This document shows, piece after piece, positions 44,436-57,404 of a stretch of DNA of 64,000 bases (within the stretch, counting starts at the first letter, position 1; each line of letters starts with the position of its first letter). The DNA lies in the NCBI GenBank assembly GCA_013350335.1, contig CM023535.1, positions 26,256,617-26,320,616 of the forward strand. The letters are read 5' to 3'. The notes below the pieces were generated by a model. The model did no database searches, was not told the origin of the DNA, and saw only the letters and a program-made list of their open reading frames with translations. The DNA comes from Chimonanthus salicifolius (taxonomy: Eukaryota; Streptophyta; Magnoliopsida; Laurales; Calycanthaceae). The position numbers and the translations under genes were made by a program.

Positions 44436-44440
44436 ATTGT

Positions 44441-46042
44441 GAATAGGATCCTTTTTTGTATTACTCACTAATATGTGCCTAGAATGTTATCGACGATGTG
44501 AGTACGGCATATTGTGTTAATAGGCATGATGATATTGAGAATTACAAGTGTTGGGATGAGACCCAAAGAGTTTAGAGGACTTGATGATGTACATTTCTCT
44601 TGTTCGGGCCCCACTAGTATGAGTATCCACTCCCTAGAGGAGGCTGGCGTGATAGGATAATGGTTCGGTTTAAGGAACCCTATTGGAACGGTGGCGTCGA
44701 CAATGGGACTTGGTCCTGTAGGGTTGTCATCGAGTAGTATATCTCTTATCATGCTTCGTGTTGTAGGTCTCTCTCATGGCTGTTTGTTGTTGTCGTTGAG
44801 GAGTATAGCCCCTCACATGCTTCGCGTTGTAGGTTGTTCTCATGACTATTTTGTATACTTGTTGTACAGGTCGTGCAAGGTCAGATACTCGTGAGATTAT
44901 GCGGGCGGTACTAACTTAGTAAGACACATTGATCAGGGTTAGAAACTCGTGAGCCTATTCGGGTGGTATTGACTTAGTAAGACGGATTGTGTATGGTCAA
45001 ATACTCGAAAGCCTAAACGGACGGTACTAACTTAGTATGACGCATTGAGCAAGGTTAGCTACTCGTGAGCCAATGCGTGCGGTACTGACTTAGTAAGACA
45101 GACTACATCAAATATTCGTGAGCCTATGCGGGCGGTACTAACATAGTAAGACGCATTGCGCAGGGTTAGATACTCGTGAGCCTATGCGGGCAGTACTGAC
45201 TTAGTAGGACGGATTACGCATGATTAGATACTCATGAGCCCTACTTGGGTGGAACTAACTTAGTAAGACGTATTGCTCAGGGTTAAATACTTGTTAGCCC
45301 TACTAGGGCGGTACTAACTTGGTAAGTCGTATATTGATCACCTTAGAGTTGACTTAATCACTAGAGTGGTGAAAGGACGCGGAGTGAGGCAGATTATCTA
45401 TGTTGTATGGAGATCTCCCACTTATAAGTTGTGTCCTATGTCCCTCAAGGGACCATAATGTTTGACAGTCCGTTCCATAGAGGTATCCTTGGGTGGACAT
45501 TGTATTCATGTTGATGAGATTGGTGTCCTTGGGTGGACATTGTCTTTATATTGATGAGATTGATAGCATGACATGATAGCATAACCTTATTTATATTCAA
45601 TTTCATACATTATTATTATGTGGGTGCGTGAGTGTGTAGCATGCATCTTTCCCCACTGAGTATTGTTTGTACTCACATTCTTGCAATTTTAGATAATATT
45701 TCACCAGCTGGGTCCGAGGGACCCTAAGGAAGTGTTTAGTTAATCATGCTGCTTGATATGCCCTACATATTGAGTTAATTGTTTTATTTATTTGAATTAA
45801 ATTGGTGATGTTGTTTATACCATTTTATTCATTATGGATTTGGTTGTAAGAAATTCTAGAATATATGATAACATTTATGGTAGAGAATTTATATACCCTT
45901 TGAGATATTAATGGTATTTGATTTCATTTATGATCCTGATGATTGAGTTGTGAGTACATGTGAGTTTCCCACGTGTGATATTTAAAAAAGTAAATTTTTT
46001 TTTTCTGCATCACGTTCCCATGTTTTGGGTTAGGGCGTGACA
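44441..46042 (+). mobile_element. Plus-oriented LTR 3' portion with internal minisatellite
   Basis: The stretch ends in TTAGGGCGTGACA, the terminal form of the large LTRs in this window, read here on the plus strand. It contains two short duplications (about 66 bp at 44727-44856 and about 42 bp at 45485-45568), a 58-bp minisatellite and the sequence CCCCACTGAGTATTGTTTGTACTCAC. Its 5' part probably lies left of the solo LTR at 41444, in block B, but its start is not defined. Confidence 0.5.
44885..45332 (+). repeat. 58-bp minisatellite, about 8 units
   Basis: Units begin (A/T)ACTCGTGAGCC and contain GCGGGCGGTACTAACTTAG and TAAGACGCATTG. Starts are near 44885, 44945, 45002, 45062, 45114, 45172, 45230 and 45289. 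Units with CTAAC and units with (C/T)TGAC in the middle alternate over the first six copies. Confidence 0.9.
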
Positions 46043-47524
46043 GAATAACTCAACTTCTTATTCTAATTAATAATAATGATTTTGAACACTTTTTTAGGTA
46101 GAATTTTTTTTAGCACTATATTTAATGTATACTTAGACACTAAAGAATTCATCTTTGAATATGTAAGCTAATTTTAATATATTATTAAAATAAATCAATT
46201 ATATTATTTTTAATTATTTTATCGAGGGCTCGAGACAAAGAATAGTCTATTTTCTTAAACAATTTCAGTTCTATAGCTCGAGGGCTTGAGATTGAGAAAA
46301 GACTGATTTTGCAGACAGTTCTGAGTTTTCTGGCTCGAGGGCTCGAGGAAAGCAGAGACTGAAATGTAATTTTTGAAATTGATGTAAAAGTTCCAAAAAT
46401 GGGATTTTAGTCAGTTTACCCATTTCAAAGGCTTGTACTTTCTTTTTGCTTTCCTTTTTAAGCCACTTGGTTATTCTGTCTTATCTAAGGTAACCTGCAG
46501 TACTTTGATTTCTGTAGGTGTTTTGTGCCAGGACCGTTCTTAAGAAACCGAGGGATAAAATCGGAAGTTCCAAGCTTCAGTTTGGAGTATTTTGAGGTCT
46601 GGCACCGAATACTTGCAGAACATCTCCATTTGCAAACTACCTTGTCCGTATGTCTTTCATTGAAGAGCAAATTCTAGTCCTTAACGTTCTGTTGGGAATT
46701 GGTCCAAGGCTACAAGACATAATTTACTTTTCAGCAATTTACTCTCTTCTTTACTGCTTTATGTACCTTTGGGCTGAAACTTTCCGAATTATTGGAGGCT
46801 CTACCCAGGGAAATTCCGAGACCAAGCACTAAGTTATTTAATTTACTTTACTCTTTAAAACACCCCACATTATGTGTTGTTTTACTTTGTTTATTTTACA
46901 TTTACGCTTTCACTTGAAAGTTTTATTTCTCCCAATTTATTTACGTTTGTATTTCTACACGCCTTGATTTCTGAAAAGTTTATTTACACATACGTTATTT
47001 ATTTCATTTTTTTTCTTTCAAACTCACTGGATCATGATGAGGAGATTCAACCACACATTTTCTTTTGAAATGCATTGCATATTGCATATAAATTCTAAAA
47101 CTGGAAAACCGTTAACCCTAAAGCAATAATGGGACCCATGGACAATGAAATATGGAAAAGACATGAATGGGACCAAAATGTGATTCTTGACATTGCTTAC
47201 ACGTACATGAATAAATTTGACAGTTCTAAATGTAAAACGTAAGCATATGATAGTCTTCGGGAGCCGAGGCCTAGCCCTCTACAGCAGAGTATCGGACCCA
47301 ATTATCTGCCTAGAGGCTAACTGGTTAATTAGTTGGATGAGTAGTGATGATTTTAGTTGTAAGAACCCAGAGTTTTAGCTCCGTAATTCATGTGTAATTT
47401 TTCCTTAATGACTGAAATGAATTGTGAGATTCTGATTGAAGAATGAAAATGAATGAAAAATGTTGTATTGAATGAATGAGATTTGAATGTGTATTGAAAT
47501 AAATAAGAAAACAAATAAGAGGGG
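46043..47524. other. Unclassified repeat-like stretch
   Basis: No gene was recognised. Three GCTCGAGGGCTCGAG-like inverted motifs spaced 54-57 bp lie near 46222, 46276 and 46333. They look like the hairpin motifs of the large LTRs. The sequence near 47250-47340 (GGGAGCCGAGGCCTAGCCCT) has the style of a gypsy LTR, but no termini were identified. Short open frames have no domain. Confidence 0.35.
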
Positions 47525-50036
47525 TGTTGATGTGCAAATTTTAAATTTATAAATCTCGCAAGCGGACGAACCATATAATAGTATAGCGATTGAGTGCGAG
47601 GTCGAACCCAAAGGAAATCTACAAAATATATGCTTAAATTAAATTTGTACCTTCAAAAAGATGTAATCTTAAGAAATAAAATTCATGGAATTACACTTTT
47701 TAACCTAGATCTTAGAAAATCAAAATTATCACCATTATTATCTAACTTATAAATTTAACAAGTCGAGAATCAAATCCATTTTCTTTTTATTAAATTGGTG
47801 AAACATAAATATGTAGTCTCATCATACGTTTTAAGATCAAAATATCATATCTCCAACATTAGTTAGGTGAAATTTGAGAGAAAGAGAGTTTGGATAAAAT
47901 GAATTAAAGGATTAAAGAATAAACGTACAAGATTCACAATAAAAACATATATTGAACATTTTTTATACAACAAACATACAAAGTAACAAATGTAACTAAA
48001 GTCAGGAAAAAATTGAAAACTAAAGTAAATTACAGAATAAATAAATGCATAATTTAAAAGTGGTTATGGAATTCTTCGCTCATCGACCAAAATAATAAAC
48101 AAATAGAAGATCTAGATCTGAAATTCAACGCTTAGAATTCAAATATCAATTTACACCATTTAATTAAAATTCATAATCTTTAGTTTAATTAAAGTCTAGT
48201 TCATAGATTTAACACTTATAACCTAAGTCCTTTAATTAAATAAAGAATACAAAATTGAATCAAAGAAAGCATAAAAAGAAGTCTAAATAGTCGGACTTTC
48301 CAGGACTCTAAAAGACGTCTCTTATTTATTTCATGGAAGAATTCAAGTACAGGCATACATAAAATTGAGAACAAAATAAATAAAATGCAGACGTAAATTT
48401 ACAACTCTCACTTGTAAAATCGTATAGGATCTCTTGTCTTCTTGTCTTTTTATCTTTTCTCCTCAGCCTTTGGTCCTCTTGAGCTCCAGGTCAAATTCGA
48501 CTTTTCTGTTATACTTATTGCTCTATTTATAGGCTATGGGTTAGAATGGACGGCTGAGATTTAATCTTAGTTTGAATGATTGGTGAATGGCTTGGATTAA
48601 ATCTCATGAAATTTGAATGGAGAGGGTTAAAAGTTGAAAAGATTAGGGTTTCCTAGGACTCACACGAATTTGGCTTGCTTGGAGAGAGGGTGACTTTGTG
48701 GCTAAGTCAGCTTGGAGTGCAAGAATACTTAGTGCGAATTTTGTGTTGTGTAGTAGGGTTTATGAATGCAATGCAATGAATGGTTGAGATCTGAAGTTAG
48801 AATGCATGATTGGATGAGATGAATTGGATGACGTGGAGGGTTGGCCTATGTGATATGCACATGAGGTGGATTAGATGATGCAAAAATCGTGTGGAAGGAT
48901 TGTGTGGATGAAGTGATGATGTGTAGGTGATGTGGCATGAACTGTAACACCTTGGATTTTCAGACTATTATTTTATATGATAATTATTCTTTTAAATGGT
49001 GGATTTTAGAATTGGACCTTATTTGGATCAAGAATTGGGCCATGACCCAATTAGGACCCAACCAATGTTGGAATTGGTTTTATTAAATACAAATGAGTTG
49101 AATTAATTTAGTAATGAATTATATCTAATTTTAAACAAAAGATTTTTATGGCCAAATTTGAATGTGAAACCTATAGATTTTGCGCATGAGAGATATGTGG
49201 GATTTTAAATCCACAATGATATGCTAGATATTTAAAAAGGGATGAAATATCTATGAAATAAATAAAAGATTAAGCATGGCCAAAATTTGGATAATAATAT
49301 CCATATTATGTGCATAAGATATTCTAAAAGGGAAGGTAGATTGTCTTAAATTAAATTAAAAGATTATTTAGATTATGATTAAGGTTATGCGCATAGTACT
49401 TACTAATTAGAGTTATAGGGAAGGTTTTAAATTAAGAAGGAGAGGTCGGCCATGGCTAAATAAGATAAGGGAAAGTCGGCTATGGCTAATTAAAGAGGGA
49501 AAGTCGGCCATGGTTAAATAAGGAAGGTTTGATATATGTCCAGTGTTTTGGTTATAACTTTCACTCCGATATCTGATTACTTTGATTATTTTTGCGTTGA
49601 AAAGAAGACTTCAAGGGCTACAACTTTATAGTTTACCACTTTTTCTGATTCGGAAGTTAACAAGGTCAAAACTGAGCTACAATATAGTATATGTGTAAAA
49701 AAAAAAGGGGAAACACAAGGGGCGCACGGCTAAGAGTTGCTTATCTTAAGAACATTCTAATATTGGATTAAGAAAGGCTATAAAAGGAGAGATCAAGAGG
49801 GATACATGGTTTTGGACATCTTTTATTGTTGAGTTTATTCCTCTCTCTCCCTCTCTCAATTCATTATTCTCTTCCACGCCAAGAGCAAGAGAAGAAAGGA
49901 CAGCAACAAGAAGGAGTTCTTGTTTGGAGAAAAGCAAAGGGAAAAAAAAAGAAAATCGGAAGAACAAGAAACCAAAGGGGAAAAGGTTAGTATCTTGCTT
50001 AATAATTTTTATGTTTTGAAACAAAAAGAACCATAG

Positions 50037-51696
50037 GGTTCGGCCATAGTGCATGGCCGAACCCATGGAGAAAGATTGGTGATGAGTATTAATGGATTAA
50101 ATGGAGAAAAAGAACCATAGGGTTCGGCCTTATGGCATGGCCGAACCCCAGGGAAAGATATGATTAGTTATTGGGTTTTAAAGATTGAAAACCATGGAGA
50201 GTGTTGATTTATTAATTGGGTTTATGTTCCTAGATCTTAAATCATAGAAACCTTTGGTGATTGTATGTTTTAGATTCAAGAAAATCAATGAAAGAATATG
50301 GAATATGGGTCGGCCATGGCATGGCCAAGCCATGGCTGTTTTATGGCTAATTGAGTGGATCTAAAATAATGAAAAGGAGGGGTGAGGTTCGGCCATAGTG
50401 CATGGCCGAACCCCACCAAACATTTTATGGATAATAATCGATTAATGTTTTGAGTAAAGGTTTTATTGAATCTAAGCTAATGACTAAGATCATGAACCAT
50501 AGGGTTCGGCCATGGTGCTTGGCCGAACCCCATGGGTTAAGTTTGGAATGTTAGATGGAAAAGGATTGCTGAATTTGGAAAGCAATCTAAAAATGGAAGG
50601 AAGGTGGTTATTTTTTGAAACAATCTATTTTTAGAAAGTGTTTCCAATTATGGAAAGAAGGATTGAATATTAAGAAAGTTTCTATTCTTGGAAGTTGTTA
50701 TTAAAATTAGAAAAATATCTACTTATTGACCATGAAGATTATTTATGGAAACTATCTAAGAATGGAAAGTGGGGTTTGATTATGGAACTTGGATTAAATA
50801 AATGGATTGGATGCCATGAGTGAGGATCGGCCATGGTGTATGGCCGAACCCCACTAAGGTTTAGTTTTTGAAAATCTATTTAATTATAGAATTAAATATA
50901 TGGTTTAGGCTCATGTATAATTGAATCAAAGGAGATGGATGATATGAATTTAATGTCATAGTTGGAAATTATACACCATAGGGTTCGGCCATGGTGTATG
51001 GCCGAACCCCACTAAGGTTTAGTTTTTGAAAACCTATTTAATTATAGAATTAAATATATGGTTTAGGCTCATGTATAATTGAATCAAAGGAGATGGATGA
51101 TATGAATTTAATGTCATAGTTGGAAATTATACACCATAGGGTTCGGCCATGGTGTATGGCCGAACCCCATGGTCCAAATTAAGGGATTAATAACATCTTT
51201 AATTCATGGTTTAAGGGCTGATTTATGAATCAGATTATGAACATATGTCATGAGTTAGGTTGTGTGTAGTTTTAAAATAAAATAAATGATACAATGTATG
51301 TTAGGAATTGATGGAGAAAGGAATGTCAAAAATGTAATTAAACACCAAAGTAGAGAACCATGGGTTCGGCCATGATGTGGCCGAACCCTATGAGTTGTGT
51401 TTGATGGACTTATTTGGTTAGGGAAATTTATAAGGTCTAATTATGGAAGATTTAAAGTAAAGAGAAAACCAATGGCATTTTTGTAAATATGAGAGAATAT
51501 TGGACATTGGGTTAGGCCATGGTGTATGGCCGAACCCCATGAATTATTTTATGGGATTATGTGCTTTGGAAGCATGAATGGATGACTTGGAACCTAAGCA
51601 AAGAAAAGGGGCTAGGGTTATCAACAATGGCATTTTTGTAAATATGTATGAAAAATGGTAAGCCATGGGTTCGGCCATGGTGTATGGCCGAACCCC
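50037..51696. repeat. Array of about 11 GGTTCGGCC...GGCCGAACC hairpins
   Basis: Near-perfect inverted repeats of about 28-30 bp occur at about 50037, 50121, 50307, 50386, 50503, 50824, 50981, 51139, 51362, 51509 and 51667. The arms are GGGTTCGGCCAT and ATGGCCGAACCC, and the centre is usually GGTGT or GGTGC. Copies 3 and 9 are degenerate or shortened. The sequences between hairpins are mostly unrelated, except for one 158-bp duplication. Confidence 0.95.
50829..51144. repeat. 158-bp tandem duplication including a hairpin
   Basis: Two nearly identical units repeat CCACTAAGGTTTAG (50851 and 51009) through GAAATTATACACCATAG. Each unit carries one hairpin, showing how the array can grow. Confidence 0.9.
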
Positions 51697-54111
51697 ATGG
51701 GGTTTTGGTTATAGACTTAGAACCTTTTAATTAGGTGAGACTTGGTGTTGATTTATCATTATATTATAAGGTAACGGGATCTCGTAAGCCGTGCGCAATT
51801 GGTGATCAAATCTTGGACGGAAACGCAAAGACTTGTGAAAGGTCTTAGGTAGGATTCCACCTCTTTGAAACCATGGATTATGTACTTTGTTTTATCCTAT
51901 ATTCGGTGAAAATATGTTTCAAAGAGTATGCTTTATTATTTAAGTTCAAATGCTATGTTTTAACTTGTTTAAATAGCATGGATTGATATGTTTCAAAAGG
52001 TGATTTTATATGCTATGTTTATTTGATAAAATAGCATGTGTTTTAAATATAAGCTTTTAAATGCTATGATTTTGTATAACTGCATAGCATGTGGTATTTG
52101 CATCTCATGCATGGCATGGGAGGGATGACAGGTAACCGGGGACCCACACTCCGTCAGGGCGTCCGTAAAACACTTGTGGGGGGAATTCCTTGATGATGAG
52201 CATTCCATCAAGAGGATACTAAGTAACTGGAGGGGTCACACTCCGTCGGGGCGTCCGAAAAACCTATGTGAGGTACCTTCATGTGCTTTTCTATCAGGAA
52301 GAAACCGGAGGGTTCACACTCCGCCGAGGCGTCCGGAAGACCTATGTGGTGGGTACATTTATGTACGTGTGATGGGTGAGACTCATTGCATTTGTCATCA
52401 TTGCATGGCATGGACTTTACCTGGTTTTATATATTATGTTATAATATATATGTTTTGTACTAACCATGTGTTAGCCGTAACTGGAATACCTACTGGGCGC
52501 GTTTTACTAACGCCCTACTTCTACCCTTTAGTGGATGATGCAGGAAACGAGGGAAACGCTGAACGAGGAAGGGGACAAGCATAGGAGCTTGGAACGCTTT
52601 TAGTTTATATTTTGTATAAGATATTCTCAGGCTTGTATTTGAGTATCTAGGATTTGGATTGTAATAACTTAGATGATTCTGCTATGGTTGGATATTTTGC
52701 TGAATAATAATGATATGATAATGATGATTCAAGACTTGACGTACTTTGCTATCTGAATGGAATAGAACTTGGTTCTATTATGATTCCGCAATTTGGATGT
52801 TATGATTTTTATTCCGCATGTTGATATTGCTATGTGTGAACCATTATAGTGGACTGAGTCCATGCACACATAGGGTTGGCCAGTTAAAGGTCGGACTTTG
52901 GAAGTTCGGACTTAGCTCGCGTCGTGACGTCCCGCGCTCTATCACTCTACTCTGTTATAAAAAAAAAAAAATAGACTCTGAATTTACGGGAAAAAGCGAG
53001 TGAAAAAGGGCGGGGCGTTACATGAACCTAGATGGAATTTTGCCTTTATTCATAATCCTAGGGTTAAGTTCTAATGGCACTAAGGTTAATTGGATGAAAT
53101 AAAATATAAGAACGATGAGGTACCTAATGGAGGGTTATAAATTAAAGGTTGATCAAGAGGGATGATGAGATGAATAGCCTAGATCTAAGATGATTTATGT
53201 ATGTAATGGATATGGAATGGAGGCTCTAGGGTTTACCTAAAATGTATGCATTAAATATCCTAAATATAATGGCTTTAATGAGTGATGGTTGATCTAAATG
53301 GATGGATGATGAAATGATGTATGGATGGTTATGGTCCTAAAGTTGATCTAGGTGATGGATAGGTTGATGGCCTAGATCTAATGTCATGAATGTATTGGTT
53401 GGATTTGATAGGTGTCTTTTGGTTTTGACCTAGTTTTTATGCATGAGATGTGGTTTAGGATTTAAGATGGAGATTGGATGGTGTTGATTGACAAGGAAAT
53501 GGACAAGGATTGGGCATGTGACTAAGTTAGGGACTTGGGTTTTGGAACTATAAATGAGCACATGGGCCTTCAGTGGACCTTGGAATTGAGCTTGAGGACT
53601 TGGATTCACTTTGGCCTGGCCCACATTGGAGAATGCGGATGGAGTACTTGGCCTGGCCCATCTGTGACATGCATGTGGATTGCCAGTGGCCTGGCCCAAT
53701 GATAGCATTTGGAGCTTAGTTTGGCCCAATTGAAGTGGATCTCTGGCCTATTAATCTTGAATTTCAGCCTTTGCCTCTTGAATTACAACTTCCTCTTCCG
53801 GAATTTAATAATTTACTTACCACTTTAAAATCTAAAAATATTAAATTAATCTAAACTCTCATAAATGGATCCAGATTAATCAAGTTACATTTAAAACCCT
53901 AAAAGTAAAGTGAAATTAATTACTGAAATTCCAAATCTTCTATTTTAGGCTCAAAACTTGCAATTATCCATTGACTTAACTTGATTTCCTAAATTCTCCA
54001 TTTTTAATCTACAAAACTATAAAATAAAATTAAATGCACCAATATAAATAAATATGAGAGCTAACAGGTCCAATAATTAGGGATAAAAATGTAATATTTC
54101 AGTGTTCAACA

Positions 54112-55674
54112 AATACCCTCAAACTCAGATTTTGCTAATCTCGAGCAAAACTAAATAAAAACTACGACTCAAAAATTCAAAAATCTAGTCCTAAACTAAT
54201 TTTATTCCTATACTAAAACCTAAGTTAAACCTAAAAACTACACCACTTTCGCTGGTCCACTTGATTTCATTTAGCGTATGCAACAAGCCTTTAAACCCTT
54301 AGGTTTCCCCTAGTGTACGAATTATAGTCTCGTGAGGGATTTTAGTGATGATATCCACAAACATCAACATCTTTAATAAGAACACATAAACAAAGGGTCT
54401 AAACATCATACAACTCTAAAATTAATTTTACAAGGCTCATACCTAGAGTGTGTGTGTGTTTAGCCAATGTTAAGATAGATTTCTTACTAAAAATAGACCC
54501 AAGTTTTGTTCACACCGTTGGAAAATGCGCTTTGACTGTAAACCTCACTAGATATATCTCTTAAAAAAGTTAATACTCAGAGGTTTGGTTTCATTTTCTC
54601 TCAAGGTATATGTGAGCAAAATTTATGTGTTCAATCAAAGTATCTCGCATATGTGTTATCAAAGACAACTCAATTCAAAGAAAATGAGTGATCTCATGAA
54701 TATGTGCCACTTTCAAGAGAACGTTGAGTCAAGCACCATCATTTTCCTTCCTTCATTCTCTACATGAAATACCCTGTTTAGACTTAAGATCAATAAGACT
54801 TCCTATAGGACAAAACGTGACTTGGGATATTTTTCCTCTATCTTTGCTTTCATCACTTTTCAAAGTATTCTTTTTTTTTTCTCTCTTTCTATTTTTTTTT
54901 CACATTCTTCTTTGATGTCTGCTGAATGTCCCTTTTTTTTTTTCCTTTTTCTATTTGTGAGGCAATATAATTTTTTTTTCTTTCTCCATCATTCATTTTT
55001 CTTTCCTTTTCAAGTGCCAGATTTTTCAGAGTACCATCCCAAATTTTCATCTTTAACCTTTCCTAGGCCCTAGGATAAGTCACAGATATTCCAATTTTGG
55101 CTCAAACTCCATAACCAGAGTTGGGTATGGTAACCATAGCTGATCAAAAAAACATGATACTTTAAAGGCTCAATTGGGAAACTATCAAGATAAATGACCA
55201 AATATAGGTGGGCTTTTAGGCTCAAACGATCCAAAAATGACCTATATCATATCTTAATCTTCATAAGATGATTTCAATGTTTCAAATAAATTTGGAAAAA
55301 TTTCAGGCATACTAACTCAATTATGATAGCGTTTTCAGTAATATGACCAAGATGAAGAATAACGAGATTAACAACGACTTAGTTGACCTACCTAAGAAAA
55401 TGGAATTGACTTATAACTCTCAGAAGAAAAGAATGGCTCTGAAGCTCACAGGGTCTTAGTCTCCACTTGTATTCCTCTAGTGATCACTTGATTCGTGGAT
55501 ATTTTTCTTTTTTAGACTAAACTTAACATGGCTGTGTAGAAGGGTTTCTAAGTATAAATCCTATAAAAATCTTTCTGGAAAAATATGATATAAAGATCTC
55601 CATCTAAGTATTAATGTTAAAAATGTGATCTTTTTACGTCAGATTGTCAAGACGCATGCTTTTCTTAAATTACG
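54112..55674 (-). other. Outer LARD internal 3' region
   Basis: This non-coding sequence is homologous to the 3' regions at 28525-29894 and 57405-58970 (ACTATAGTCTCGTGAGGG-like block, T-rich tract, ACTCCATAACCAGAGTTGGG). T-rich open frames at 54724-55073 are composition artefacts. It is interrupted at 55674 by the inner LARD. Confidence 0.7.
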
Positions 55675-57388
55675 TGTTGTGCAAATTTTAAATTTATAAC
55701 TCGCAAGCGCACGAACCATTTAGATAGTATAGCGATTAAGTGCGAGGTCGAACCCATCGGAACTTAGGAAAATATATCCATGAAAATACACCATTGAATT
55801 AAGTATTTTAAGAACTTTGAGAAGTATGGAGATAAATCATAAATATGAAATAATTTATCTAATTTATGAGTTTTAATCTTAATTTAGAAACATTCTACAT
55901 TTAAACATAGAATCTAACAATTTAACTAATTTTAATTAAGATGGTGGCATTAATATAAAAATATAAACAATCTCAATCTAATTTAAAATACAGAATTAAG
56001 ATGCAATTAAATTATTCCCAACCTAGTTCATCAATTTCAAAGATTTGAGTTTTTATAAACAAAAAAAAAAACATAAATAACATCTAAATTACCTATATAC
56101 ATATTTACAATGGAACTGGATCAAAGAATCAAGGAGGCATTATCATCCAAATTTTAATAATAAAATAACGGCCTAGAACATGGAGCTCACGTAAATTATT
56201 TAACACGCATTTAAATATCAAATTCATTAAAATTCTAAATATGAAATCTATGAAATCCATTTAACTAAGAAAATTCAATTCCGGCCTTAGGCTTAGGTAA
56301 AATTTATACTTGTAATTCTGAATCTAAAATAATCTCACTCTTAAAAAGAGCCTTAGACTGGAAAAATCAAGTTCTACCAATCCTAAAATAATCTCACTTT
56401 CCTTGAATTTCTTAGAAACATAAACAACATAAAATTGAATTTTTCATCACACATGAAAGAACAATTGGAAAACCATAATTCTAATTCTCACCTTCTCTTA
56501 TTGATTAAAACATAGAATTAAAAATTACAAATCAATTAGAATTTTGGAATAAAAACACAAGAAAAATACAATGGAAATCAAAATCCACCAACCTTAGAAC
56601 CCAATGTGGATTGAAAATCCCACAGTCTTTCTCCTCCTCTTCTTCCTCTCCTCTCCTTTTCTTCAATGCCCAACTTCAGTTTTCTCAATGGGAGAGAGCT
56701 AGTATTTATAGATGAAAGCAGGTGGAATGAATGGATTGGATTCAAAGATTTAAATAAAGCAAGGGACACATGGAGGGCGGATTTGATTTGTGCTAAATAT
56801 GGAATGACTTAAAAGAGGCAAGGAGCTAAATTTGTATAAGGAAAGTGGGTGTAGAATCCCATTTTTTACACATGCACCATCCTGAAGCTCAGTTTTGACC
56901 CTTTTAACTTCTAGATCAGGAAAAGTTGTAAACTACAAAGTTGTAGCCCTTGAAGTCTTCTTTCCAACACAAAAAGAATCAAAATAATCAGACATCGGAG
57001 TAGAAATTTATAACCAAAATACCGAACATGTATCAAACCTTCCTTATTTTTCTCCCTTCCTTATTTTCTCTCTTTCCTTAATCCACTTGCCAAATTCGAA
57101 AATCCTCTTATATTGACTTTTAAATTTTGAATTTCCTCTTGAGATAATGGAAATAGTATTCACACATGTGGATTTCTTCATGGGCTTTTCTTAATGGGCT
57201 CAATAATTGGGCTTGAGGTCCAAAATAACTCATAATGGCCCAGGCTTTATATTTAAGCATTTTTCCTGTCATCCTCACTTTTAAACCTGTAAAACACAAA
57301 ATTATACTAATTAGATAAAATTAAATAAAATGAGATACTAACAATAATAAATTTAGGAGTAAAATATGTATTTATTTTACACTCAGCA
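55675..57388 (-). repeat. Inner LARD 3' LTR
   Basis: This 1714-bp LTR reads TGCTGAGTG...GCACAACA on the minus strand. By eye it differs from the 5' LTR at few positions plus an indel of about 20-25 bp near 56430/61010. A 63-residue frame (56769-56578) is conserved between the LTRs only because the LTRs are alike. Confidence 0.9.
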
Positions 57389-57404
57389 AAGACCCCCAAA
57401 CTTA
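57389..57404 (-). promoter_or_regulatory. Inner LARD polypurine tract
   Basis: On the minus strand TAAGTTTGGGGGTCTT lies directly before the 3' LTR, as expected for plus-strand DNA priming. The plus-strand gypsy element has the same tract at about 40072-40086. Confidence 0.8.

Larger units (their letters stand above)
48943..53022 (+). mobile_element. Solo LTR, 4080 bp, with hairpin array
   Basis: The ends are TGTAACACC and GGGGCGTTACA, flanked by an exact 5-bp duplication TGAAC (48938-48942 and 53023-53027). The element sits inside another LTR. Its 3' 1.3 kb matches the solo LTR at 32739-34460. An array of GGTTCGGCC...GGCCGAACC hairpins fills its middle. The sequence around 49746-50066 gives a 106-residue minus-strand frame without any domain. 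No internal retrotransposon domain is present. Confidence 0.9.
47525..54111 (-). mobile_element. LTR of the outer Athila/Tat LARD, interrupted by a solo LTR
   Basis: The left end TGTTGATGTGCAAATTTTAA resembles the inner LARD LTR ends (TGTTGTGCAAATTTTAA). The right end reads TGTTGAACACTG on the minus strand. Without the 4080-bp insert and one TGAAC it is about 2.5 kb. On the minus strand a degenerate PPT (AGTTTGAGGGTATT) lies right of it, so this is the 3' LTR of a minus-oriented element. The body includes GGCCTGGCCCA repeats shared with 18114-18960. No gene is seen in 47525-48942 or 53028-54111. Confidence 0.75.

Noticed and set aside
56578..56769. 63-residue frame conserved at 61177-61368.
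   Set aside because: Conservation is explained by the two LTRs of one element; no independent evidence for coding.
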